A stretch of 64,000 bases of DNA from JAWWPG01 sp963820035 (GCA_963820035.1 CAWFYK010000008.1:36582-100581), one strand, 5' to 3'; shown: positions 42,952 through 54,545, counted from the first letter of the stretch. Notes: a model not told the origin generated them from the sequence alone. A program made the numbers and translations.

Positions 42952-45504
42952 ATGCCTAGGCTCGTCCGACCGGCCCGACACGAGGGCGGTTTCTTCACTC
43001 AGTTCGCCGTGATCATCGGCATGAGCGTGCTCTCCGGAGTCCTCATCGCTGGTCTCGCGCTGCCATGGGTGGCGATGGCCACCAAGGGTGCCGACGCGGC
43101 AGCCACGGCGATGAAGAACTTCCCGCTCAAGCTCGACTTCAAGCCGCTCGACGAGCGCACCACGGTGCTCGACGACCAAGGCAGCACGCTCGCGACGTTC
43201 TACGACGAGAACCGGACCTATGTCCCGCTCGACCGGATCGCCAACGTGATGAAGGAGTCGTTGATCTCGATCGAGGACGCGCGCTTCTACCAGCACGGGC
43301 CGATCGACATCCAAGGCACCGTGCGCGCCCTCCTGGTCAACGAGGCGAGCAGCAACACGGTCCAAGGCGGCTCGTCGCTCACCCAACAGCTCGTCAAGCT
43401 GACCCTGCTGTCCAACGCGACCACCCGCAAGGAGCAGGATGCGGCGACCGCCCGGGACTACTCCCGGAAGTTCCAGGAGCTGCGCTACGCGGTCTGGGTC
43501 GAGGACCACTACACCAAGGACCAGATCCTCGAGCACTACCTCAACGTGGCCTACTTCGGCGACGGGGCCTACGGCGTTCAGTCGGCCGCCCACCACTACT
43601 TCAACACCACGGCCGACAAGCTCACTCTCCCGCAGGCCGCCTTGCTCGCGGGGCTGGTCAAGAGTCCGAGCGGCTACGACCCGACCCAGCACCCCGTCCT
43701 CGCGAAGAACCGCCGCGACACGGTGATCGACAAGATGCTGCAGCTCCATGTCATCTCCACCGCGCAGGCCCGGCACGCGCTCGGCAGCGACCTCGGGCTG
43801 CACGTCACCCACATCCCCAACGGATGCCAGAGTTCCGAGGCTCCCTGGTTCTGCCAGTACCTGCTCGGTTATCTGCAGCGCGACCCCGCCCTGGGCGCCA
43901 CCGTCGCCGACCGTAACAAGGCGATCTACGGCGGCGGCCTGACGATCAAGACCACCCTCGACCCGCGCTACCAGCAGGCCGCTGACAAGGCGGTCGCCGA
44001 TCACGTCCTGGCAAGCGACTCCGGCGCCGTCGGCGCGCTGGCGATGGTGCAGCCCGGCACCGGCCAGGTGAAGGCCGTCGCCCAGTCGCGCCCGATGGGC
44101 ACGAACAAGTCCAAGGGCGAGACGATGCTCAACTTCACGGTCCCCACGGAGTACGGCGGCGCGGCCGGCTTCCAGCCGGGATCGACGTTCAAAGCCTTCG
44201 TGCTCGCGGACGCCATCCGCAAAGGCATCCCACTCAACACCAGCTTCCCGTCCCCGAACCCGATCACCGTCGACGAGCACGCCTACCAGGCCTGCGGCGG
44301 CCATCCCGTCGGCGGAGCGATGGACACGTTCCACAACGAGGGCACCGAGGCGGGCACGTTCGACATCTACTCAGGGACCGCGAAGTCGGTCAACACCTAC
44401 TTCATCCAGCTCGAGCGGCTGACCGGTCTGTGCGGGCCGTTCACGCTGGCGAACGAGCTCGGGATGAACCTCGACCCCAACAAATACGAGGTCGTCTCCC
44501 TGACATTGGGAGTCGCCGACGAGAGCCCGGTGGCCATGGCCAACGCCTACGCCACGTTCGCGGCCCGCGGCGTCTACTGCCCGGCAACTCCGGTCAGCCA
44601 GATTCTCGACCGGAACGGGAAGCCGATCCCGCAGTCGAGCGAGCAATGCCGCCGCGTCATGAAGCCGGCGTACGCCGACGGCGTCAACGCCGTCCTGCAG
44701 GGTGTGATGAAGCCCGGCGGCACCGGCGCGATGCTCAACCTCTCGCAGCCGACTGCGGGCAAGACCGGAACCACCGACGGCTCGCAGTCGGTGTGGTTCG
44801 TGGGCTACACCCCCAACATGGTGGCGGCCAGCGTGGTCGCCGGCGTCAGCCCGACGCTGCAACCGCGTTCGCTGACGGGCCAGACGATCCACGGCCAATA
44901 CATCAGCTTTGCGTCTGGTGGCGGCACTGCGGGACCGATCTGGCTGCAGGCCATGCACGCGATCGAGCGGTTCCTGCCGAACACCAACTTCGTCCGGCCG
45001 GACCCCAAAGTCGTGAAGGGCCAGACGATCCCGATCCCGCCGCTCTACGGCTATAGCCCCTCGGCGGCCGCGAAGCTGCTCTCGAAGCTCGGGTTCAAGC
45101 CTCAGATCGCCTATAGCGTCAGCTCGCAGGCGCCCATCGGCAGCGTCGCCTACATCAGCCCCTCGGGGCACGGTGTTTCCGGGCAGACCATCCTGATCTA
45201 CATCTCCAAGGGCTACACGCCTCCCCCACCACCTCCGCCGCCGAGCGGCGGGGGCGGGACCGGCGGTGGTACCGGTGGCGGCGGCGGCAACGGCGGCGGC
45301 GGCAACGGCAACGGCGGCGGCGGCGGCAACGGCGGCGGCGGCGGTGGCGGCAACGGCGGCGGCGGCGGCAACGGCGGCGGCGGCGGCAACGGCGGCGGTG
45401 GTGGCGGCAACGGCGGCGGTGGCGGCAACGGCGGCGGCGGCGGTGGCAACGGCGGCGGCGGCGGCAACGGCGGCGGTGGCGGCGGTGGCGGCGGCGGTCA
45501 CTAG
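42952..45504 (+). CDS. ponA2: Bifunctional class A penicillin-binding protein with PASTA domain
   Basis: 850 residues. One transmembrane helix (residues 20-42) is followed by a glycosyltransferase domain with IEDARFYQHGPIDIQGT and GGSSLTQQLVK, and a transpeptidase domain with the active serine Ser411 in PGSTFKAF, SVN in KSVNTYF and KTG in AGKTGTTDGS. A single PASTA domain (GYSPSAAAKLLSKLGFKP) comes next, then a proline run and about 85 residues of almost pure glycine and asparagine. It polymerises and cross-links peptidoglycan. The ATG at 42952 begins the usual short basic tail; the frame is open upstream without family similarity. Confidence 0.96.
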   Translation: MPRLVRPARHEGGFFTQFAVIIGMSVLSGVLIAGLALPWVAMATKGADAAATAMKNFPLKLDFKPLDERTTVLDDQGSTLATFYDENRTYVPLDRIANVMKESLISIEDARFYQHGPIDIQGTVRALLVNEASSNTVQGGSSLTQQLVKLTLLSNATTRKEQDAATARDYSRKFQELRYAVWVEDHYTKDQILEHYLNVAYFGDGAYGVQSAAHHYFNTTADKLTLPQAALLAGLVKSPSGYDPTQHPVLAKNRRDTVIDKMLQLHVISTAQARHALGSDLGLHVTHIPNGCQSSEAPWFCQYLLGYLQRDPALGATVADRNKAIYGGGLTIKTTLDPRYQQAADKAVADHVLASDSGAVGALAMVQPGTGQVKAVAQSRPMGTNKSKGETMLNFTVPTEYGGAAGFQPGSTFKAFVLADAIRKGIPLNTSFPSPNPITVDEHAYQACGGHPVGGAMDTFHNEGTEAGTFDIYSGTAKSVNTYFIQLERLTGLCGPFTLANELGMNLDPNKYEVVSLTLGVADESPVAMANAYATFAARGVYCPATPVSQILDRNGKPIPQSSEQCRRVMKPAYADGVNAVLQGVMKPGGTGAMLNLSQPTAGKTGTTDGSQSVWFVGYTPNMVAASVVAGVSPTLQPRSLTGQTIHGQYISFASGGGTAGPIWLQAMHAIERFLPNTNFVRPDPKVVKGQTIPIPPLYGYSPSAAAKLLSKLGFKPQIAYSVSSQAPIGSVAYISPSGHGVSGQTILIYISKGYTPPPPPPPPSGGGGTGGGTGGGGGNGGGGNGNGGGGGNGGGGGGGNGGGGGNGGGGGNGGGGGGNGGGGGNGGGGGGNGGGGGNGGGGGGGGGGH

Positions 45505-45530
45505 CCGTCTCGGGCGCTTTCCTCGCGCAC

Positions 45531-45690
45531 CCGCCGAACCGTCAACGTTCTTCCGCTCGAGCCGTCAAGTTCTTACCGCCGAACCGTCAAGTTCTTCCGC
45601 TCGAACCGTCAAGTTCTTACCGCCCGAACCGTCAAGTTCTTACCGCCGAACCGTCAGGTTCTTCCGCTCAAGCCGTCACCTTCAGATGTG
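45531..45690. repeat. Second array of the 22-base repeat, no gene attached
   Basis: Six to seven units of 21-23 bases of the pattern CCGCYCGAACCGTCAAGTTCTTA lie between convergent ponA2 and yqeY. The family is the one found after the MBL gene. The array ends in TCAGATGTGCGTACGGCGGA, followed to about 45722 by sequence resembling the 3' end of the MBL gene. The remaining gap to 45793 shows no gene. Confidence 0.9.
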
Positions 45691-45793
45691 CGTACGGCGG
45701 AGCGGTCGCGTTGAGCTCGGGCGCTGACCTGCACCCTCACCGCGGTCTCGCCCTCCCACGTCGGCGGCTGCGTCCCAACGACCCCTGGCCGGC

Positions 45794-46252
45794 CTAGCCG
45801 AGCTGCCGGCGTACCTCCGCGGAGACGGCTGCCCCGTCGGCCCGTCCCTTGGTCTGGGGAGTGATCGTGCCCATCACCTTGCCCATGGCGCGCATGCCTT
45901 GGTCGGCCACGTCGAGACGCGCGATCGTGTCCGTGACCAGCGTCGAGATCTCGTCGGCGGACAGCTGCGCCGGCAGGAACTCGGTGATGATGGCGGCCTC
46001 GGCCTGCTCCTTGGCGGCGAGCTCCTCGCGACCGGCCTCCTCGAACGCTGCTGCCGCCTCGCGACGCTTCTTGGCCTCGGTGGCGAGTACGCCGACGACG
46101 TCGTCGTCGCTCAGCCCACGGGCCTGCTTGCCGGACACCTCGGCATTCGTGATGGCCGTCAGGACCATCCGGAGCGTCGAGGAACGCAGCGCATCACGTG
46201 ACTTCATCGAGGCGGTGAGCGCAGTGCGGAGGTCTTCCTTCAGTGTCGACAT
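45794..46252 (-). CDS. GatB/YqeY-domain protein
   Basis: 152 residues. Starts MSTLKEDLRTALTASMK, with EAAIITEFLPAQLSADEI and GKVMGTITPQTKGRADG, the typical YqeY sequence related to the tRNA-binding tail of the GatB amidotransferase subunit. Exact role unknown. ATG at 46252. Confidence 0.9.
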   Translation of the reverse strand: MSTLKEDLRTALTASMKSRDALRSSTLRMVLTAITNAEVSGKQARGLSDDDVVGVLATEAKKRREAAAAFEEAGREELAAKEQAEAAIITEFLPAQLSADEISTLVTDTIARLDVADQGMRAMGKVMGTITPQTKGRADGAAVSAEVRRQLG

Positions 46253-46398
46253 GACCCCAGTCTCCCAGCCGGCGGACGGACCTGAGGGAGCGGTCGTGCC
46301 CCTCGCGACGCAGCCTCGCGACGGTCGAAGTTGCCCGCGGGCGCTCATCTGCTGGCTGCCATTGCGGATACTGGGGCGTGGCTGACTAACCTGGGCAT

Positions 46399-47361
46399 AT
46401 GAGACGCCTCGTCCGGGCCGCCGCAGCCACCGCCGTGGTGGGCGCTGCCGGCATGGCCTACGCGGCCGGTTACGAGGTGCGCGCGTTCCAGCTGCGCCGG
46501 GTCGACATCCCGTGCCTGCCGGCAGACAGCCACCCCATCAAGGTGCTACATATCTCCGATATCCACCTGACCCCGGACCAGCGCAAGAAGCAAGCCTGGC
46601 TTCGCGGCCTCGCCGCGCTGGAGCCCGACCTGGTCATCAACACCGGCGACAACCTCAGCCACCACGCGGCCGGACCGGAGGTGATGCGCGCCCTCGGAGA
46701 CCTGCTGGACCTGCCCGGCGTCTTCGTGCTCGGCTCCAATGACTACTGGGGCCCGGTGATGAAGAACCCGCTTCGCTACTTCCTGCCCAACGAGATCCAG
46801 AAGACCATCCAAGGTCCACCGCTGCCCTGGCGCCCGCTGCGCGACGGGCTCGCCGGCGCCGGCTGGCTCGACCTCAGCAACACGCGAGGTGAGCTCAAGG
46901 TCTGCGGCTCGGTGATCGCGTTCGCCGGCGTCGACGACCCCCACCTCGGCTACGACGACCTGTCCGCCGTCGCCGGCCCGGCCGACCCGCTGGCCGACCT
47001 GAGACTCGGGGTCACCCATGCGCCGTACCTGCGGGTGCTCGACGCCTTCACCCGCGACGGCTACGACGCGATCTTCGCGGGCCACACCCATGGCGGCCAG
47101 CTCCGGGTCCCAGGGTACGGCGCGCTCGTGACGAACTGCGACCTCGAGCCGGCTCGCTGCCGAGGGCTTAGCCAGCATCGTGCTTCGGGCCGGGCGTCCT
47201 GGCTGCACGTATCCGCCGGCTGCGGCACCTCGCCCTATGCCCCCTACCGCTTCTGCTGCCCTCCCGAGGCAACCCTGGTCACCCTGAAGCCGGGCCGCCT
47301 GCTCGGCCGCGACCGGGCGCTCCTGACAGCGGCACCCCGCGGCGGTTCGGCCTCACGCTGA
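46399..47361 (+). CDS. Membrane-anchored metallophosphoesterase
   Basis: 320 residues. N-terminal hydrophobic anchor (AAATAVVGAAGMAYAAGYEV), then the calcineurin-type metal motifs HISDIHL, NTGDNLSHH, GSNDYW (usual GNHD) and AGHTHGGQLRVPG. YaeI/YkuE-like phosphodiesterase; gene order matches Rv3683. Substrate unknown. Confidence 0.9.
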   Translation: MRRLVRAAAATAVVGAAGMAYAAGYEVRAFQLRRVDIPCLPADSHPIKVLHISDIHLTPDQRKKQAWLRGLAALEPDLVINTGDNLSHHAAGPEVMRALGDLLDLPGVFVLGSNDYWGPVMKNPLRYFLPNEIQKTIQGPPLPWRPLRDGLAGAGWLDLSNTRGELKVCGSVIAFAGVDDPHLGYDDLSAVAGPADPLADLRLGVTHAPYLRVLDAFTRDGYDAIFAGHTHGGQLRVPGYGALVTNCDLEPARCRGLSQHRASGRASWLHVSAGCGTSPYAPYRFCCPPEATLVTLKPGRLLGRDRALLTAAPRGGSASR

Positions 47362-47463
47362 GCCCGTTCCCGGCGGCGGCCCGGCTCGCCGCCGAAGCCC
47401 GACGCCGAGGCGCTCCGGCCGGTTTAGCGTTGCCCCGCGTCGCTGTGTAGACTCGCTGCGCTT

Positions 47464-47540
47464 CGGGCTGTGGCGCAGTTTGGTAGCGCGCGTCGTTCGG
47501 GACGACGAGGCCGCAGGTTCAAATCCTGTCAGCCCGACCA
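47464..47540 (+). tRNA. tRNA-Pro (CGG)
   Basis: Acceptor CGGGCTG pairs with CAGCCCG. The anticodon stem CGTCG/CGACG closes loop TTCGGGA, giving anticodon CGG. The T arm is GCAGG-TTCAAAT-CCTGT. CCA is encoded. Confidence 0.97.
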
Positions 47541-47559
47541 CGGTGATCGAGAGTGAACC

Positions 47560-48025
47560 CCTACCGCAGGTGTCGGTGGATCAAGGCGAATCCGGCCGAC
47601 ACTCGAGACTGTACGACGGACCACGAGTGGCCGTTCCAGGGCTCCACCAAGGTTTTGTCGCGGTTGTTTCCCACCAACGAGGCACCGCGCGGGACGTGGC
47701 TCTCACGGCATGGAGCCCGGCGAACGGTCCGACGTGGGGAGTCGACACAGCCTTCACGAGGAGCCGTCCCACTGCTCGATGACATCGTCTCCACTGACCA
47801 ACCAGCCGTTGGACGGCGAGGTCATGCTGACGCTGCCCAGCGACCCAAACCCTTTACCTGTGGGCGTATCGACCTGGCTCCAACTCGTGCCATCCCCATG
47901 CTCGACCAATGGGCCCTGTCGCGACAGCACCTGGCCCAGATGGCCGACTGCCCAGACATCGTCGGTCGAGGTGGCGCTGGCCGCCTCGAGCGCCGCGCTT
48001 CCGGACCACGCCGTCGTACGGCGGG
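47560..48025 (-). pseudogene. Broken WAVG-repeat (beta-propeller-like) secreted-protein gene
   Basis: On the minus strand one frame reads SATSTDDVWAVGHLGQVLS and then LVEHGDGTSWSQVDTP and VIEQWDGSS before a stop. After it, two other frames supply VSTPHVGPFAGLHAVRATS and VGNNRDKTLVEPWNGHSWS, the next repeats of the same type. No single frame covers the region and no start is present. It is the remains of a repeat protein lying between tRNA-Pro and the PH-domain operon. Confidence 0.8.
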
Positions 48026-48028
48026 AGG

Positions 48029-49654
48029 TCAGCGGGTGAACTCGTCGAGCAACCCGGGCGTGGTGGCGTCGGCGACCCGACGGGCCTCCGCCAGCGGAAG
48101 GTCGAGCATCCGGTAGGACTGGCGCCCGGCGGCCGTGGTGGCGACCAGGGTGGCGACCTTGGCGCGGCGCTGGAAGTACGACTCGCGCACGTTCCAGCCG
48201 ATGATCGCGTCGGTCTCCAGCGTCGCGCGGCGCCGGTCGAGCGACCCGCTCTGGGTGACGAGGAAACCTTCACGCACCAGATGGCCCAGGCTGCGTGACC
48301 GGTCTGCGGCAAGGGGAAACGCCAGCGGCAGCAGCACGAGCGCGACGAGCCAGTCGTAGCCGCCGATGCCCAGCATCCACCACAGCAGACCCACGGCGAT
48401 GACGATCAGGACCGCCCCGCCGACCGCGCGCACATAGCGCCGCTTCCGCGCCGCCTCGCCGTGTCCGTCGAGCTCCGCGGTCACCAGGTCGGGTCGGCCG
48501 ACGACCAGGCCGGCCACCCGCCGTGCCTCTGCCAGCGGCGCATCCGGCAGCAGGACGGTGCCACCCCGACCGCTCGGCGATGCGCCTCGCCCGGTCTCGA
48601 GCCCGGTGGCGATCGCGATCGTGCGCGCACCGCCGATGAGTCGCAACAGCAGTGGCTGACTGATCCCGACGCCGCGCAACCTGCTGGTATCGATGCTCGT
48701 GGCGCGGGTCGTGAAGAGACCTCGCGAGACGTGGAAGCTGCCGCCGCTGTGCCGGGTGAGCCGGAAGTTCCAGTAGGCCAAGACGTAGCGCACCGTCGAC
48801 GCGAGCCCGATGAACAGCAGACCGGCGACGACGCCCTCGACCACCGCTGCCCACAGTGGTATCGCGCTGAGCTGGTTGGTCGCCGAGTGCAGCGGACCGA
48901 TGTTCTCCAGGTTGATCTGGCCCTCGGACACGATGCGCCAGGTGAAACCGGCGATCGCCAGCCCGGTGAAGGCTCCCGACAGGGTGAAGGGCGCGAACCG
49001 GATCCACTCCGGCCGAAGCCGCGCGATCTCGACTTCCTCGGCGGCTTCGATCGGCGCGATGGCCGAGCCCAGCGCCGCGCCGCCCACCCCGTCGGAGGTG
49101 GTGCTGGCCGAGGCCGAAGTGCCGGCCGCCGCGCCGCCCGTCAGGGGCTGACCCACCGGCGCCGCTCCGACCACGGCCGAGCGGTGCAGCAGCTCGCCGC
49201 GGAGCCGGGCGGCCTGGTCGGCGGGAAGCCCGTCGAGCTTGAGGATCGACTTGCCCTTGCGGTCGGAGACCCCGGTGCCGATCTCGACCCTGGCGAGCCC
49301 GAGAGCGCGGTGCAGGAAGTGGGACGTCACGTCGACCGTGCGCACCCGGTCGAGCCGGGCCGCGAGGGTACGGCGGCGGAAGAGTCCCTCCTGGATCTGC
49401 AGCTGGTCGCCGCTCACCCGCCAGCGCGTCGTGAACCATCGGCTGATCGACAGGCCGGTCACGACCGCGGCAGCGGCGAGTCCCCACAGTGCGCCGTGAC
49501 CGGAGCCGGAGCCGGCCAGCAGCAGCACGACGAGACCGGGCAGGGCGCGGCCGAGCTCCTTGACCGGATGGACGAAGAGCATCCGCGGGCTGAGCCGACG
49601 CCACTCGACGGAGGTGGCGAGGGCCGACGAGGGCGCCGACACGTCGGCGGTCAT
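48029..49654 (-). CDS. Membrane protein with bacterial PH (YdbT-type) domains
   Basis: 541 residues with several pairs of transmembrane helices and three PH-like modules: WFTTRWRVSGDQLQIQEGLF, YWNFRLTRHSGGSFHVSRGL and LVREGFLVTQSGSLDRRR. The D-R-V-R-TVDVTSH segment is typical. Function unknown in the family; YdbS/YdbT pairs are linked to cell-envelope stress. The ATG at 49654 overlaps the stop of the gene before it. Confidence 0.88.
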   Translation of the reverse strand: MTADVSAPSSALATSVEWRRLSPRMLFVHPVKELGRALPGLVVLLLAGSGSGHGALWGLAAAAVVTGLSISRWFTTRWRVSGDQLQIQEGLFRRRTLAARLDRVRTVDVTSHFLHRALGLARVEIGTGVSDRKGKSILKLDGLPADQAARLRGELLHRSAVVGAAPVGQPLTGGAAAGTSASASTTSDGVGGAALGSAIAPIEAAEEVEIARLRPEWIRFAPFTLSGAFTGLAIAGFTWRIVSEGQINLENIGPLHSATNQLSAIPLWAAVVEGVVAGLLFIGLASTVRYVLAYWNFRLTRHSGGSFHVSRGLFTTRATSIDTSRLRGVGISQPLLLRLIGGARTIAIATGLETGRGASPSGRGGTVLLPDAPLAEARRVAGLVVGRPDLVTAELDGHGEAARKRRYVRAVGGAVLIVIAVGLLWWMLGIGGYDWLVALVLLPLAFPLAADRSRSLGHLVREGFLVTQSGSLDRRRATLETDAIIGWNVRESYFQRRAKVATLVATTAAGRQSYRMLDLPLAEARRVADATTPGLLDEFTR

Positions 49655-50166
49655 CAGGTCGCGTCCCCGGTGCTGGCTTGCGCCTGCGTGGTGAGCTCGT
49701 CCACCAGCCGGTCGGCCGTATCGCGGTCCAGCCCGTGGATCTTGATCGGGCCCGCGGCTGACGCGGTCGTCACGGTCACGTTGGCGAGCTTGAGGATCTG
49801 CTCGATCGGTCCGCGATGGGAGTCCACGGTCTGGATCCGGGAGATCGGTGCGATCCGTCGTTCCTGCGTGAACCAGCCGGTCTGGGTGTAGGCGGCGCTG
49901 GGCGTGGTCTCCCAGCGGTGCACGGCGTAGCGCCATCGTGGCATCACCAGCATGTGGGCGACCGCCACCACGGCGGTCACGCCGACGATCACCCAGCGAC
50001 CGGGTAGCGGGCTGCCGCCCACGAAGAAGATCACGAACTCGAGCGCTCCGACGACGACCCAGATATAGAGCGCACGCAGAGTCCAGTAGGCGATGGCGCG
50101 TCGACTGACTCGGTTGGCCGGCGTCCGCAGGTCGAGGCCCGCCGGCGCGAAGTCGGCTGTTGTCAT
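49654..50166 (-). CDS. Membrane PH-domain protein (YdbS-type)
   Basis: 170 residues. Two hydrophobic helices (YIWVVVGALEFVIFFVGG and RWVIVGVTAVVAVAHMLVM) and one PH domain with RRIAPISRIQTVDSHRGPIE. It forms an operon with the larger PH protein, as YdbS and YdbT do in Bacillus. ATG at 50166. Confidence 0.88.
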   Translation of the reverse strand: MTTADFAPAGLDLRTPANRVSRRAIAYWTLRALYIWVVVGALEFVIFFVGGSPLPGRWVIVGVTAVVAVAHMLVMPRWRYAVHRWETTPSAAYTQTGWFTQERRIAPISRIQTVDSHRGPIEQILKLANVTVTTASAAGPIKIHGLDRDTADRLVDELTTQAQASTGDAT

Positions 50167-50263
50167 GACCCCATGGTGTCACCGTCGGGTGCGGGCGCCT
50201 TCGACGAGACGTCCGACTTGCGCCATGACGGATGTCACGAGCGGGCCGTCGTTACCGCCAACA

Positions 50264-50301
50264 GTCAGCCGGCGTGCGGGTGGTCAGTCGGCGTACGGCG
50301 G

Positions 50302-50330
<29 letters not shown>
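50264..50330. repeat. Tandem repeat at the 3' end of asd, stop codon in each unit
   Basis: Units begin GTCAGYCGGCG at 50264, 50283, 50301 and 50312 (spacings 19, 18 and 11). The asd stop (TCA at 50302) is the TCA of the third unit. Degenerate but visible by eye. Confidence 0.75.
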
Positions 50331-52643
<2,313 letters not shown>

Positions 52644-52857
52644 CGTCACAGCACCCGACCCGTCACGTCGCCGCATCGAGCGCCGAGGGAGGGCTCACGC
52701 ACCACACGGGTGACGACGCGACGAGAGAACGGGCGGGTTGGCACCCCGACAGTCTACTGAGGACCGGGCCGATCCCCCGGCACCGCTCGGTCGGCGGACC
52801 CGGTGCAGCAGCCGTCGTGAGGTGTGCGTCGTACCTCATGGGAGGCGGCCCTCACGT

Positions 52858-53019
52858 GCCGTCGGAGCGGCGCGGTCGGCGGCCGTCGGCGGGCGCGGTC
52901 AGATGCCGTCGGAGCGGCGCGGTCGGCGGCCGTCGGCGGGCGCGGTCAGATGCCGTCGGCGGCGGCGAGCAGATGCCGTTGGCGGGCGCGGTCAGATGCC
53001 GTCGGCGGCGGCGAGCAGG
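52858..53019. repeat. 47- and 23-base tandem repeats covering the end of the DUF5063 gene
   Basis: Two identical 47-base units (52858-52904 and 52905-52951) are followed by three related 22-23-base units. The longer unit is itself a 24 + 23 doublet. The gene stop (TCA, 52992) occupies the same place in its unit as TCA in both 47-base copies. The repeat therefore encodes the last codons of the gene and continues after the stop. Confidence 0.92.
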
Positions 53020-53579
53020 GAGGCTTCGTTCTCACCGATCTCGTCGGCGTCGAGCCGGTCGTGGGAGATCACCGACTGCATGGCGCGCAGCACCGCGCTC
53101 GCCTCCGGCCCCCAGCTCGACACATAGGAGAACTGCCACCACCACAGCGCCTCCTGCACACTGCCGGCGCGGTAGTGTTGCAGCCCGTGGGCGACGCTCG
53201 CGGCGATGTCGGCCAGGTCATCGGACACCCGGGAGTGCACGAGCTCCGGCGGGTCGATGTAGGGGTCGAACACCTCGGTGAAGTCGTCGACGCCCTCGAG
53301 CAGGGTCGCCAGCCGGCGGCGGATCTCGTCAAGGTCGGGGTCGGGGCCGGCATCCGGCTCGAACTGCTCGGTCGGCACGAAGTCCTCGTGAACGCCGAGG
53401 CGGGCGCCAGCGAGCAGCAGCTGGCTCACCTCGAGAAGCAGGAGGGGTACGGCGGTGCCGCGGTCGCCGTGGCGGGCGATCTCGCGGACGGCGAGCAGGA
53501 AGCTCTCGACCTGGTCGGCGATCCCCTGCGCCAGGTCCTCCACATCGCTCGAGAGCGGGTCTGTCGTGCTGTCAGTCAT
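52992..53579 (-). CDS. DUF5063 protein
   Basis: 195 residues, acidic and helical, with LVHSRVSDDLADIAASVAHG and EALWWWQFSYVSSWGPEAS, a tryptophan-rich signature of DUF5063. Conserved beside recR in actinobacteria; function unknown. The ATG at 53579 overlaps the recR end by 8 bases. Its final residues ASLLAAADGI lie within a tandem repeat. Confidence 0.86.
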   Translation of the reverse strand: MTDSTTDPLSSDVEDLAQGIADQVESFLLAVREIARHGDRGTAVPLLLLEVSQLLLAGARLGVHEDFVPTEQFEPDAGPDPDLDEIRRRLATLLEGVDDFTEVFDPYIDPPELVHSRVSDDLADIAASVAHGLQHYRAGSVQEALWWWQFSYVSSWGPEASAVLRAMQSVISHDRLDADEIGENEASLLAAADGI

Positions 53580-54171
53580 CAACGGATCTTCTTCCTTCGA
53601 ATGCTCGCCCGAGAGTGACCTCGTCGGCGTACTCCAAATCTCCCCCGACAGGCAGCCCGCTGGCAAGCCGGGTGACCCGCAGGCCCATGGGGCGCAGCAT
53701 CCGGCTCAGGTAGGTCGCCGTCGCCTCGCCCTCCAGGTTGGGGTCCGTCGCGAGGATCACCTCGGTGATGGTGCCGTCGGCGAGCCTGCCCAGCAGCTCC
53801 TTGATGCGCAGGTCCTCCGGGCCGATGCCTTCGATCGGGCTGATCGCGCCGCCGAGCACGTGGTAGCGCCCGCGGAACTCGCGGGTCCGCTCGACCGCGA
53901 CGACGTCCTTCGGCTCCTCGACCACGCACACCACACTAAGGTCCCGCCGTTGGTCGAGACAGATCCGGCACTGCTCGCCCTGCGCGACGTTGCCGCAGAT
54001 GTCGCAGAACCTCACCTTCTCCTTCACCTCGAGCAGCACGGTCGCCAGCCGCTTCACGTCGACCGCCTCTGCGTTGAGGATGTGGAAGGCGAGCCGCTGG
54101 GCACTCTTCGGACCGACCCCAGGCAGCCGCCCGAGCTCGTCGATGAGGTCCTGCACGATGCCTTCGTACAA
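53572..54171 (-). CDS. recR: Recombination protein RecR
   Basis: 199 residues. The helix-hairpin-helix is LPGVGPKSAQRLAFH, the C4 zinc finger CDICGNVAQGEQCRIC, and the Toprim domain has VVEEPKDVVAVERT and ATDPNLEGEATATYL. It acts with RecO and RecF in loading RecA. TTG start at 54171, as MYEGIVQDLI matches the family N-terminus. Confidence 0.95.
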   Translation of the reverse strand: MYEGIVQDLIDELGRLPGVGPKSAQRLAFHILNAEAVDVKRLATVLLEVKEKVRFCDICGNVAQGEQCRICLDQRRDLSVVCVVEEPKDVVAVERTREFRGRYHVLGGAISPIEGIGPEDLRIKELLGRLADGTITEVILATDPNLEGEATATYLSRMLRPMGLRVTRLASGLPVGGDLEYADEVTLGRAFEGRRSVDD

Positions 54172-54254
54172 ACGCCGGCCATCCTGTCCAGTGCGAGGGA
54201 GCCCACCTTACCGGGCGATCCGGACGGCCCCGCGGGTCGACCGACGGAGGGCCC

Positions 54255-54480
54255 TCCGGATTGCTCCGGTCTAGCAGATTTCGTGTGGCCTGGCGGCCTG
54301 TTCCGGATTCGTCCGGTCTGGCGGCCGTCTCGTTTCGGATTCGTCCGGTCGGCTCAGCGAGCACATCCGCGGTGGGTCGGACGAATCCGCTCACCCGGCG
54401 TTCGTCCGCCGTACTCGTCCACGAAATCCGCGCGCTGGGTCGGACGAATCCGAGAACCGGACGAATCGCTCAGCCGGACC
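54255..54480. repeat. Second inverted array of the GGATTCGTCCG family
   Basis: CGGATTCGTCCGG occurs twice in forward sense (near 54304 and 54337). TCGGACGAATCCG occurs in reverse sense near 54377 and 54440, with degraded copies between and after. The layout mirrors the array at 36767-36900. It fills most of the 374-base gap between desA and recR; no coding signal is seen there. Confidence 0.85.
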
Positions 54481-54545
54481 AAGCCACAAGGCACAGCGAC
54501 GGCACGTGGCACCTGGTGACCGGGCGGCTCGTCGGGTACGACGGG

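Noticed and set aside
45213..45467. Polyproline frame on the minus strand
   Set aside because: It is the complement of the glycine-rich PonA2 tail.
33546..45690. CRISPR arrays
   Set aside because: Units are contiguous with no unique spacers and no cas genes are present.
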